Of a stretch of 33,436 bases of DNA, positions 24,439 to 31,742 are shown piece by piece. A program made the translations under genes and the position numbers. The notes beneath the pieces were generated by a model. The model saw nothing but the letters and a program-made list of their open reading frames with translations. It was not told where the DNA came from and did not search any database. The stretch is from an uncultured Bacteroidales bacterium (GTDB taxonomy: Bacteria > Bacteroidota > Bacteroidia > Bacteroidales > Bacteroidaceae), in assembly GCA_902772585.1 (NCBI GenBank), contig CACYBB010000033.1, positions 1 through 33,436 of the forward strand. The letters are read 5' to 3'. Positions within the stretch are counted from its first letter, which is position 1, and every line of letters starts with the position of its first letter.

Positions 24439-26241
24439 ATGGAAACATTCGAATTTTTAGGTTTTGGTATTGATGCTTGGATTACCATCATCACAGTACT
24501 GGGCATGTTCAGCGTTCTGCTGTTCACCAAGTTGCGCAGCGATGTCGTGTTTCTAGGCGCCATTGGTATTTTATACGTTACAGGAGTGCTCGATGCCAAA
24601 GAGGCCTTTTCCGGCTTCAGCGGCACGTCAGTCATTACTGTCGGTGTACTTTTCGTGGTTGTAGCCGGACTGACGTATACTGGTGTTCTCCAGTGGATTG
24701 TCAAGAACCTGTTGGGGCAGCCTAATACCTATTCAAAAGCAGTAACGAGACTGATGTTGCCTGTGGCTGTGCTCAGTTCGTTCCTCAGCAATACCACCGT
24801 TGTAGCCCTCTTCGTCAACATCGTTAAGATGTGGTCTAAGAAACTGGGTATTTCACCCTCTAAGCTACTCATTCCCCTGAGTTATGCATCGGGTATGGGT
24901 GGCGTCTGCACCCTCATCGGTACCCCACCGAACCTGATTATCAGCGGCATCTACGAGGAGAAAACGGGAGAGGCGATGAACATCCTGACAACCACCATTC
25001 CTGGCCTGTTCTGTCTGGCCGTTGGCATATTGTCTGTTATCGCTATGCGTAAATTGCTGCCAGACCGTAAAGTTCCTGAGAGTGCTTTTGAATCGACAGG
25101 TGAATACACTGTAGAGGTACTGGTACCATCAGACAACCCATACATCGGCAAGACATTGGGTGAAGCAGGATTATTCCATATCAAGGGGGGTAGTCTGATA
25201 GAGATGTATCACTTTGACAATATGCCGACACCCATTTCAGAAGACGAACCTATCATGGGCGGTGACCATCTGGTATATGCCGGACAGATTAATGAACTTA
25301 TAGAGGTGGTGGAAAGCCATCAGTTGGTGGCTGCTGACCACCATATCTTCAAGATGAGCGAGATAGACATGAATCGCCAGCTCCGTACGGCTTACGTCAA
25401 TTTCGGTAGCAGTCTGATAGGCACGACTATCGGGGGCAGTACGTTTGAGAAGGACAACAATGTGGTATTAGCCGCTGTGGCTCGACGCGGAGAGCGCATC
25501 AACAAGGCCCCACGTCAGGTGGTGTTGCAGGCAGGCGACACACTGCTGCTTATCTGTCCGAAGAACATCAACATCGATACATCGTCCCTGAAGAACGATC
25601 TTCAATTCTTCGACTCTGAAGAAATTCCCAACATCGGAATGGGTACCCTCGTTTCCACTGCCATCATGATTGCGATGGTGGCACTCTCAGCCCTTGGCAT
25701 CATGCCTCTGCTACAGTCTGCCTTCCTTGCAGCTGCTGCCATGCTCATCTTCCGCTGCTGTTCTGTGGAACAGGGTATGCGAGCCATCAATTGGGAAATT
25801 CTTATGGTTTTCGCTGGTAGTGCCGTCCTTGGTCTTGCCATCCAGAAGACGGGCATTGCCGAACGTATGGCTACAGGCATCCTTGACGTCTGTGGCACCA
25901 ACCCGTTAGTGGTGATGACGGCTGTTTGTTTTGTTGGCACCTTCATCACTGAGTTCATTTCGAACACGGCAGCAGGTGCCATGTTCTTCCCCATCATGTA
26001 CGAGGCTGCCGAGAAGCTGGGCTACGACCCGTTCCCTTTCCTCGTCGCCCTGATGGTCAGTGTCAGCAGCAGCTTTGCGACGCCAATAGGTTCGCCCACC
26101 CACATGCTGGTCTATGGTCCTGGCGGCTATCGCTTCAGCGATTTCATGCGCATTGGTCTGCTGATGAATATCATCATCCTCGCTGCAAACATTTTCATTG
26201 TCAACATCGTCTATCCATTGACACCGCTAAGCGGGAATTGA
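24439..26241 (+). CDS. SLC13-family permease with two TrkA-C (RCK_C) domains
   Basis: A 600-residue membrane transporter of the DASS/ArsB-like ion transporter superfamily. The membrane part is split: N-terminal helices to about residue 205, a soluble insert of about 215-400 with two RCK_C-like domains (EVLVPSDNPYIGKTLGEAG; then SSLIGTTIGGSTFEKDNNVV), and C-terminal helices to 600. Both SNT substrate/Na+ motifs are present, S117-T119 (SNTTVVALF) and S508-T510 (SNTAAGAMFF), each followed by a hairpin loop motif (GTPPNL; GSPTHM). It is probably a sodium-coupled anion importer (sulfate, phosphate or dicarboxylate), with the substrate unknown. It shares a bidirectional hairpin with the tRNA downstream. 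Confidence 0.92.
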   Translation: METFEFLGFGIDAWITIITVLGMFSVLLFTKLRSDVVFLGAIGILYVTGVLDAKEAFSGFSGTSVITVGVLFVVVAGLTYTGVLQWIVKNLLGQPNTYSKAVTRLMLPVAVLSSFLSNTTVVALFVNIVKMWSKKLGISPSKLLIPLSYASGMGGVCTLIGTPPNLIISGIYEEKTGEAMNILTTTIPGLFCLAVGILSVIAMRKLLPDRKVPESAFESTGEYTVEVLVPSDNPYIGKTLGEAGLFHIKGGSLIEMYHFDNMPTPISEDEPIMGGDHLVYAGQINELIEVVESHQLVAADHHIFKMSEIDMNRQLRTAYVNFGSSLIGTTIGGSTFEKDNNVVLAAVARRGERINKAPRQVVLQAGDTLLLICPKNINIDTSSLKNDLQFFDSEEIPNIGMGTLVSTAIMIAMVALSALGIMPLLQSAFLAAAAMLIFRCCSVEQGMRAINWEILMVFAGSAVLGLAIQKTGIAERMATGILDVCGTNPLVVMTAVCFVGTFITEFISNTAAGAMFFPIMYEAAEKLGYDPFPFLVALMVSVSSSFATPIGSPTHMLVYGPGGYRFSDFMRIGLLMNIIILAANIFIVNIVYPLTPLSGN

Positions 26242-26255
26242 CAAAACAAAAAAAT

Positions 26256-26285
26256 AGGTGCTGTAAGCATGAACTTACAGCACCT
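26256..26285 (-). terminator. Strong hairpin terminator of tRNA-Leu (possibly also of the SLC13 gene)
   Basis: Perfect 12-bp arms (26256-26267 and 26274-26285; core GGTGCTGTAAG/CTTACAGCACC) with a 6-nt loop. On the minus strand a long T tract follows (26255-26246 region), ideal for ending the tRNA transcript. On the plus strand the stem is followed by TTGCTTTTG, weaker but usable for the transporter gene, which stops 14 bp upstream. Confidence 0.88.
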
Positions 26286-26301
26286 TGCTTTTGAAGTTTT
26301 G

Positions 26302-26383
26302 TACCCAGACCCGGGCTCGAACCGGGATGGGTTGCCCCACTGGTGTTTGAGACCAGCGCGTCTACCGATTCCGCCATCTGGGC
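26302..26383 (-). tRNA. tRNA-Leu (anticodon CAA)
   Basis: An 82-nt class II tRNA on the minus strand. Acceptor stem GCCCAGA/TCTGGGT (first pair G-U), a D arm with GGTAGAC, anticodon arm CTGGT-CTCAAAC-ACCAG giving anticodon CAA for UUG, a long variable arm TGGG-GCAA-CCCA, T arm CCCGG-TTCGAGC-CCGGG, and discriminator A. The 3' CCA is not encoded. Class II shape and anticodon agree on leucine. Confidence 0.96.
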
Positions 26384-26450
26384 TTCTAAGCGGGTGCGAA
26401 AGGAAAAAACAAAATAAATGGATAAAAAAATAAAAAATAATTGTTTTTTC

Positions 26451-26481
26451 TTGCTTATTATGTAAAAAAAGCGTACCTTAG
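26451..26481 (+). promoter_or_regulatory. Likely manC promoter
   Basis: TTGC at about 26451, a spacer of 19-20 bp, then TACCTTAG (26474-26481), one mismatch from TAnnTTTG. The ATG follows 27 bp downstream. Confidence 0.5.
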
Positions 26482-26508
26482 TAGCTGAATTTTAAATCTA
26501 TATACCAA

Positions 26509-27600
26509 ATGGAAAAATCCAATCAGAATTATTGTGTGATTTTAGCTGGAGGAAAAGGTCGCCGTTTGTGGCCATGCAGTCGTGAAGAGCGCCCTAAGCA
26601 ATTTATCGATTTCTTTGGTGTTGGTCGCACGCTGTTACAAACAACATTTAACCGTTTCATAAAGGTTATTCCTCCTGAGAATATATTTGTCTGCACATAT
26701 AGGGAATATGTGTCCTTGGTCAAGGATCAGTTACCCGATATGATAGAACGAAACATTTTGGTAGAGCCCGTCAACCGCAATACCGCTCCCAGTGTGGCTT
26801 GGGCAAATATGCGTATCAAACGTACGAATCCTGATGCAAATATCATCATCACGCCGTCTGACCAACTCGTGCTCGACGAGGCTTCGTTCATGCATAGCAT
26901 AGAAACTGGTATCAGTTATGTTTCAGAGCACGATGTCCTGTTGGCAATGGGCGTCAAACCCACACGTCCGGAGCCTGGTTATGGTTATATCCAGATGGGC
27001 GACCTGAGTTGCAAGCCTGATGTTTTCAAAGTCAAGTCGTTTACGGAGAAACCAGAACGCGAGTTTGCGACCATGTTCATGGAGAGTGGAGAATTCTATT
27101 GGAACACGGGTGTCTTTATGGTCAACTCGCGCAAACTGACACAGAGTTTTGAGAGTATTTTCCCCAGCGTTTTACGCAACTTGAAGTTTGAGAAGCCCAA
27201 ATACAACTATGACGAGGAGTTAGAATATGTTGCCCAAAACTATCCGCGCTATCCGAACCTGTCCATTGACTATGCCATTCTGGAGCATAGCGAGGATGTA
27301 TACATGATGAAGTGTGACTTCGGTTGGGCCGATGTGGGTACATGGCATGCCGTCTATGAGTGTATGAGCAAGGGCGATGGCGACAATGTCGTTGTCGATT
27401 CAGAGGTGATGCTTGAGGAGTCACACAACAACGTCATCAAGTTGCCTAAGGGCAAACTGGCTGTCATCAACGGATTAGACGGATATATCGTGGCAGAAGA
27501 GGGTAACGTGCTGCTTATCTGCAAGAAAGGCGACTCGTCAGCCTTGGTACGCAAATATGTAAATGAAGTACAAATCAAGTACGGAGACGACTTTGTTTAA
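26509..27600 (+). CDS. manC: Mannose-1-phosphate guanylyltransferase
   Basis: Makes GDP-mannose from mannose-1-phosphate and GTP, for surface glycans and GDP-fucose. The 363-residue protein has the nucleotidyltransferase core only and lacks the phosphomannose-isomerase half of bifunctional ManC/AlgA. Signature AGGKGRRLWPCSREERPKQF (13-32), then EPVNRNTAPSVAWA, TPSDQLV, GYGYIQMG, FTEKPE, YWNTGVFM and GWADVGTW. The stop codon TAA (27598-27600) is also the first three bases of a heptamer tandem array that fills the gap to the next gene. Confidence 0.95.
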   Translation: MEKSNQNYCVILAGGKGRRLWPCSREERPKQFIDFFGVGRTLLQTTFNRFIKVIPPENIFVCTYREYVSLVKDQLPDMIERNILVEPVNRNTAPSVAWANMRIKRTNPDANIIITPSDQLVLDEASFMHSIETGISYVSEHDVLLAMGVKPTRPEPGYGYIQMGDLSCKPDVFKVKSFTEKPEREFATMFMESGEFYWNTGVFMVNSRKLTQSFESIFPSVLRNLKFEKPKYNYDEELEYVAQNYPRYPNLSIDYAILEHSEDVYMMKCDFGWADVGTWHAVYECMSKGDGDNVVVDSEVMLEESHNNVIKLPKGKLAVINGLDGYIVAEEGNVLLICKKGDSSALVRKYVNEVQIKYGDDFV

Positions 27601-27631
27601 TTCGTAATTCATAATTCATAATTCGTAATTA
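27598..27631 (+). repeat. Heptanucleotide tandem array, manC-glycosyltransferase spacer
   Basis: Four 7-bp units in register, TAATTCG, TAATTCA, TAATTCA, TAATTCG, then a partial TAATTA directly joined to the ATG at 27632. The array starts in the manC stop codon, so the whole spacer is repeat. Confidence 0.9.
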
Positions 27632-28735
27632 ATGATTGTTGGTATTGACGCGAAACGCATAGTACGGAACGGAACAGGACTGGGCAGTTATGGTCGTACG
27701 CTGGTTAACGACCTGATCAGGTTGGGCGACAGCGATATGCAGTTGCGCCTGTATGCACCTGACGAGGGGCGTGAGGAGCTACGCAGCCAGATTATCGAGG
27801 GGGCCGAGTTCTGCTATCCCAAGGGACATCCTTCCTCCCTGCGCAAGGCATGGTGGCGCTCTCGGAGCATCATCAGCGACTTGGTTCGCGATGGTGTAGA
27901 GGTCTATCATGGTCTGTCAGGTGAATTGCCTATGGGTTTACGTCGTGCTGGCATTCGAGGCATTGTCACCATCCACGACCTCATCTTTATGCGTCATCCA
28001 GAGTACTACCATTGGCTGGATACAAAAATCTACGAGTGGAAGTTCCGCCAGGCCTTGCGTGAAGCAGACCACATCATCGCCATCAGCGAGCGTACCCGTC
28101 AGGACATTCTGGAGTTAGGGGGTGAGGAATATGCCGACCGCATCAGCGTCATCTATCAGAGTTTTGCCCCTCGCTATTCAGGATTGGTCAAGGAGGAACG
28201 CAAGGCTGCTGTTCGTGAGCAATATAAATTGCCCCAACGTTTTGTACTGAACGTAGGTACCATTGAGCGCAGAAAGAATCTGGCGCTGGCTGTCGAAGCA
28301 GTCGATTTGTTGCCACAGGATGTTCATCTGGTAGCAGTAGGTCGTCAAACGGATTACGTCAAAGAGTTACCTCATAGCGAGCGACTACACCTGTTAAGTG
28401 GCGTTCCCGATCAGGATCTTGCAGCTATTTACGCACTGGCAGAAGCCTTTGTCTATCCATCGCGCTACGAGGGTTTCGGCATTCCCATCATTGAGGCTAT
28501 TGCAGCAGGTCTGCCAGTGGTGGCCTGTACGGGTTCGTGCCTGGAAGAGGCTGGTGGTCCTGACAGTCGTTATGTGGGGCCTGACGACGTTATCGGTATG
28601 GCTGAAGCCTTGAAGATGTCGTTGCGTGGTGCTCGTGGTCGTCAACAGCGTATCGAGCGCAGTCGTGAGTACATCCGTCGCTTTGAAGGCAACGACGTAG
28701 CACGTCAGGTCGCTAATCTATATCGTAATTCGTAA
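27632..28735 (+). CDS. Glycosyltransferase, GT4 family
   Basis: A 367-residue GT-B fold retaining glycosyltransferase. The N-terminal glycine loop is NGTGLGSYGR (13-22), HDLIF lies at 115-119, and the C-terminal nucleotide-sugar domain has the E-x7-E motif E280...E288 (YEGFGIPIIEA) and NVGTIERRKN. There is no membrane segment. After manC, a GDP-mannose donor is plausible, but the acceptor is unknown. The last three residues (RNS) and the stop are encoded by a heptamer repeat like the one upstream, so the gene is bracketed by two related arrays. Confidence 0.9.
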   Translation: MIVGIDAKRIVRNGTGLGSYGRTLVNDLIRLGDSDMQLRLYAPDEGREELRSQIIEGAEFCYPKGHPSSLRKAWWRSRSIISDLVRDGVEVYHGLSGELPMGLRRAGIRGIVTIHDLIFMRHPEYYHWLDTKIYEWKFRQALREADHIIAISERTRQDILELGGEEYADRISVIYQSFAPRYSGLVKEERKAAVREQYKLPQRFVLNVGTIERRKNLALAVEAVDLLPQDVHLVAVGRQTDYVKELPHSERLHLLSGVPDQDLAAIYALAEAFVYPSRYEGFGIPIIEAIAAGLPVVACTGSCLEEAGGPDSRYVGPDDVIGMAEALKMSLRGARGRQQRIERSREYIRRFEGNDVARQVANLYRNS

Positions 28736-28767
28736 TTGGGAATTCGGAATTCGTAATTCGGAATTCA
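28726..28767 (+). repeat. Heptanucleotide tandem array, 3' end of the glycosyltransferase gene
   Basis: Six 7-bp units in register: TAATTCG, TAATTGG, GAATTCG, GAATTCG, TAATTCG, GAATTCA. The consensus (T/G)AATTC(G/A) matches the array at 27598. The second unit supplies the glycosyltransferase stop codon (28733-28735), and the array ends 3 bp before the stop of the convergent gene at 28771. Confidence 0.9.
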
Positions 28768-28770
28768 TCA

Positions 28771-30759
28771 TTACAATTTCACACTGAGTTGCACCAACAA
28801 GTCTGCCAGAGAGGACTGGTCGACTTGTTGCAAACCAGTACCTATAGTGCTACGATCAAAATAGTTGGTAACACCCAGTTTTGTTGCCAACCTGAGATGT
28901 TTACCCATATCGACCTGCGCCATCATGCTATAGCGAATCCCATAACCATAGTAGGCAGGAAAAGAAAAGTCGTACTGGGTAGATGGTTCGTACTGATAGA
29001 GTCTGCTGTCATAGTCATCACTGTGGAACCACGCCAATGTTCCTGACACCTTTACCCATCGCTGTTGCCAACGCACCTGTTGTCCCACCATGATGCCACG
29101 ACTATTATTACCTTGTTCTCTGACAATGACTCCATCGCCTTGTGTACGTAATGAGAGCGAGGGCAAGACGGCCCAGTCTACAGCAAGACGCAGGCGATGA
29201 TTCAACTGATTGACTATCATCTTCTTAGTGTCGTCGTCATGCTGACGGAGATGCAGACGATAGCGCACAGTCCACGTCCATCGCTTTCGCTGATAACGAG
29301 TTGACGCTAGTGCATCAAAGGCATCGCTCGGGGCAGAGACCTGATAACGGGGCCAACTGAAATGTGCATAGTCGACATAGCCCTGAAAGAAGAATGCCCT
29401 GGAGGGTTGCCAAGTGGCGCCCAGATAGATGCCGTGCTCATTCTGTATGCTGCTACCCTCTCTGAAACTATTGGCATGTTGGGCCGTATAACGCTTGTCG
29501 TAGTAGCGGTGTAGCAGCATCAACGATAGTTGGTTGGTTATCCTGCCATTGACAGTATGTATCAGCGCCAAGGCACCCTTCCTGTTCATCGCAGTCTCAC
29601 CACTGAAGGCCCAACGATGGTTGTTCCACCCATAGTCCAGACTCAGGTTCAGAAAGTCTTGTCCTCTTGCAGCATAAGCACGATAGAGCGCATTCTCCAT
29701 AGGATGTAGCGAACGGTCATAGTGGGTATAGACCCCATTGGCATTGATATGTAGCCTGCCTCTCTCCCACCCGATGCTCGCACCCAAGTCGGTCTCATGG
29801 GTATTGTGCTTCTTCGCCATCTCAGTGGGTGTGCGATGATAGCCACTATATAATAAGGTACGCGCAGAACCATCCTCGTTTAGTGTGGCATCGATGGACT
29901 GATAGGAGACAAAGGCTGTTGCCTTCCATTGTTTTGCAAGACGTACTGTTGTCGCTATTCCCTGCAGATGATTGCTGGCCGATCGTGAACTATGTGCCGT
30001 CAGTGTATGCATGCCACGTCCCATCGTCTGCAACATGGCCAGTTTTCCCATTTGGAAACGCGTATTCATCAGCAGTCCCATACCCATCTGCACACGATAG
30101 TGCCCCACATTCAATTCCTCCAATCTGCCAAAGTCGCGTAACTGCACATAGTAATTATACTGGTCGTAACCCATCCTATTCCTGTCCGCAAAGAAGGGCT
30201 CACCAGCATCCTGTGCAGCCGTAATGCCTGCCTTGATGCGATTGCCATAAGTATATTGGTAGCGCAAATCGTGGCGATACTTATATCCCAGATAACCCGA
30301 CTTGTCACCCTGGCGCTCATAGAAAGGAATCTTGCCCGTTGCTGTGAAGTGGTGCTTGCCATATCTCAACAGTTCATCCATCGTAGGCCATAGAGACGCT
30401 TTCTTTTCGTCACCAGCCACCACAAAGTGTTGCAGCAAGCGACGAGTGTGATAATCCAAGCTCTGCACCATCTGCAGTTCACTGAGCGAACGAATGGGGT
30501 GATAACGATCCAGATATTCCATGATGCCCTCCACCTGCTGGGCAGTCAGAAAGGGCAGTGCTTCCAATTCCTCACAACTGGTCTGATTCAGATTGATAGG
30601 GTTCAGTGCCTGCTCCTCCAACTGTTCCATCAGCTGCTCACCATAGCCTTCCTCCATATCTTCTGCTGTCAGCCATTCGCGCAGTGCGTCCTGCCAACCG
30701 CTCTGTGCAGCAGCAGGCAACGTCATCAACAGAAGCCAAAAGAATACTAGTTTTCGCAT
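28771..30759 (-). CDS. Exported helix-hairpin-helix (ComEA-like) protein with C-terminal outer-membrane beta-barrel
   Basis: A 662-residue protein from ATG 30759 (MRKLVFFWLLLMTLPAAAQS, a clean signal peptide). A reading 12 codons longer is rejected because its codons contain the promoter -7 element. Residues about 53-115 form tandem helix-hairpin-helix units of the ComEA type (NPINLNQTSCEELEALPFLT; HPIRSLSELQMVQSL). From about 140 to the end, alternating aromatic/polar strands (YGYKYRHDLRYQYTYGN-like patterns, GRLHINANGVYTHYDRSLH) suggest a large outer-membrane barrel. Homologues in Bacteroidota are usually annotated simply as helix-hairpin-helix proteins. DNA or protein binding at the cell surface is possible and no function is established. 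Confidence 0.82.
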   Translation of the reverse strand: MRKLVFFWLLLMTLPAAAQSGWQDALREWLTAEDMEEGYGEQLMEQLEEQALNPINLNQTSCEELEALPFLTAQQVEGIMEYLDRYHPIRSLSELQMVQSLDYHTRRLLQHFVVAGDEKKASLWPTMDELLRYGKHHFTATGKIPFYERQGDKSGYLGYKYRHDLRYQYTYGNRIKAGITAAQDAGEPFFADRNRMGYDQYNYYVQLRDFGRLEELNVGHYRVQMGMGLLMNTRFQMGKLAMLQTMGRGMHTLTAHSSRSASNHLQGIATTVRLAKQWKATAFVSYQSIDATLNEDGSARTLLYSGYHRTPTEMAKKHNTHETDLGASIGWERGRLHINANGVYTHYDRSLHPMENALYRAYAARGQDFLNLSLDYGWNNHRWAFSGETAMNRKGALALIHTVNGRITNQLSLMLLHRYYDKRYTAQHANSFREGSSIQNEHGIYLGATWQPSRAFFFQGYVDYAHFSWPRYQVSAPSDAFDALASTRYQRKRWTWTVRYRLHLRQHDDDTKKMIVNQLNHRLRLAVDWAVLPSLSLRTQGDGVIVREQGNNSRGIMVGQQVRWQQRWVKVSGTLAWFHSDDYDSRLYQYEPSTQYDFSFPAYYGYGIRYSMMAQVDMGKHLRLATKLGVTNYFDRSTIGTGLQQVDQSSLADLLVQLSVKL

Positions 30760-30767
30760 TGCACCTG

Positions 30768-30796
30768 CAAAGGTACGCATTTTATTCCTATTCAAA
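30768..30796 (-). promoter_or_regulatory. Promoter of the helix-hairpin-helix/barrel gene
   Basis: On the minus strand, TTTG (30796-30793), a 17-bp spacer (shorter than usual), and TACCTTTG (30775-30768). The -7 element ends 8 bp before the chosen ATG, so the leader is only a few nucleotides long. Confidence 0.6.
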
Positions 30797-30850
30797 TGTT
30801 AAAAAATGCAACTTTGTTGTTAAGTATGCAAATATACCGAAATTTTTGCT

Positions 30851-30858
30851 TACCTTTA
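30851..30858 (+). promoter_or_regulatory. Possible -7 element of the outer-membrane protein gene
   Basis: TACCTTTA, one mismatch from TAnnTTTG, 50 bp before the ATG at 30909. No TTTG at the right upstream distance. Confidence 0.4.
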
Positions 30859-30908
30859 CACCCAATTAGAACAACATTATCTTTTTTTATAATTAAAACG
30901 AAGAAACT

Positions 30909-31490
30909 ATGAAGAAAATCTTAATGATTGCAGTGATGGCAGTATGCTGTCTGACTGCTAACGCACAGAAAATGCGTCACGGCGCAGGTCAAATCACAAT
31001 CCAGCCATTGATTGGTTTCTCTGTAGGTACTTTCAGAGGTGAGTACAGCAGTGCTACTATCTCTGGAAACAAAGCTCGCGTAGGTCTCGCTATTGGTGCT
31101 GAGGCAGAGTATTACACTACTACCGACTGGTTCTCTCTTTCCGCAGGCGCGAAATACGAGCAGTTAGGTTGGGAGTGGAAGAATGCTAGCGCTGTAAAGC
31201 TTAACTACATTGACATTCCCATCATGGCCAATTTCTATGTTGCCAAGGGTTTTGCTCTGAAAATTGGTTTGCAGCCTGGTTTCCTGGTTGGCGACAATGT
31301 CGAAGGTGAATGCAAATCTTTCAACTTCTCTATTCCCGTTGGTCTCTCTTATGAGTTCAAGAACGGCATTACCCTCGACCTCCGTGGAGGTTACTCTCTG
31401 ACCAGAGTTGATAAATTCGATAGCGACGACTTCAAGTACTACACCGATGGTGGTTCTCTGACTATCGGTTATAAGTTCGAACTGAAGTAA
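30909..31490 (+). CDS. Outer-membrane beta-barrel protein (small porin-like, PorT/OmpX size class)
   Basis: A 193-residue exported protein. A signal peptide (MKKILMIAVMAVCCLTANAQ) precedes a run of about eight amphipathic strands with Gly and aromatic residues, for example AIGAEAEYYTTTDWFSLSAG, PVGLSYEFKNGITLDLRGG, and the C-terminal strand GGSLTIGYKFELK. This fits an eight-stranded outer-membrane barrel of the beta-barrel domain family found throughout Bacteroidota. The function is unknown. It is monocistronic, with a strong terminator 24 bp after the stop. Confidence 0.85.
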   Translation: MKKILMIAVMAVCCLTANAQKMRHGAGQITIQPLIGFSVGTFRGEYSSATISGNKARVGLAIGAEAEYYTTTDWFSLSAGAKYEQLGWEWKNASAVKLNYIDIPIMANFYVAKGFALKIGLQPGFLVGDNVEGECKSFNFSIPVGLSYEFKNGITLDLRGGYSLTRVDKFDSDDFKYYTDGGSLTIGYKFELK

Positions 31491-31513
31491 ATCGAAATCG
31501 AACATATTAGCAT

Positions 31514-31550
31514 AAGAGGATGTGTCTTCATTGACACATCCTCTTCATTT
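31514..31550 (+). terminator. Intrinsic terminator after the outer-membrane protein gene
   Basis: Perfect 13-bp arms (31514-31526 and 31533-31545; core GGATGTGTC/GACACATCC) with a 6-nt loop, followed by CATTTT. It starts 24 bp after the stop codon. Confidence 0.85.
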
Positions 31551-31577
31551 TACCAACTCTCTTAGAGATATGCCTAG

Positions 31578-31609
31578 AGGACTGACAGACTATAAATGCT
31601 GTCGGTCCT
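31578..31609 (+). other. Second stem-loop in the 31.5 kb intergenic region
   Basis: AGGACTGACAG (31578-31588) pairs with CTGTCGGTCCT (31599-31609) through 11 positions including one G-U pair, with a 10-nt loop, followed by TTCTCTTTCG. The wobble pair makes a plus-strand RNA structure likelier than a protein-binding palindrome. It could be a backup terminator. Confidence 0.45.
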
Positions 31610-31625
31610 TCTCTTTCGATTATTA

Positions 31626-31667
31626 AGTAACAGAATTTACAAAAAGAGTAACAGAATTTACAAAAAG
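31626..31667 (+). repeat. Perfect 21-bp tandem direct repeat upstream of the AraC-type gene
   Basis: Two identical 21-bp units, 31626-31646 and 31647-31667, each starting AGTAACAG and ending ACAAAAAG. The repeat ends 35 bp before the -7 element at 31703, i.e. just upstream of the -33 region. Two-turn direct repeats are the classic target layout of AraC-family and LytTR activators. Confidence 0.85.
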
Positions 31668-31702
31668 AGCGACTCTCATGTGTAGATTCGTTCTCTTTTG
31701 AC

Positions 31703-31710
31703 TACCTTTG
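31703..31710 (+). promoter_or_regulatory. Promoter -7 element of the AraC-type gene
   Basis: TACCTTTG, an exact consensus match, 32 bp before the chosen ATG at 31743. There is no TTTG at -33, consistent with an activator-dependent promoter. Confidence 0.65.
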
Positions 31711-31742
31711 CACAATCATTTCGAGAAAGAAAACCTCTGATT

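Noticed and set aside
27598-28767. The heptamer arrays as a CRISPR array or transposon terminal repeats
   Set aside because: Units are 7 bp with no spacers, and there is no transposase or inverted terminal repeat; they are simple tandem repeats.
31698-31742. TTG-initiated extension of the AraC-type protein
   Set aside because: These codons contain the exact TACCTTTG promoter element; the ATG at 31743 leads straight into the first membrane helix.
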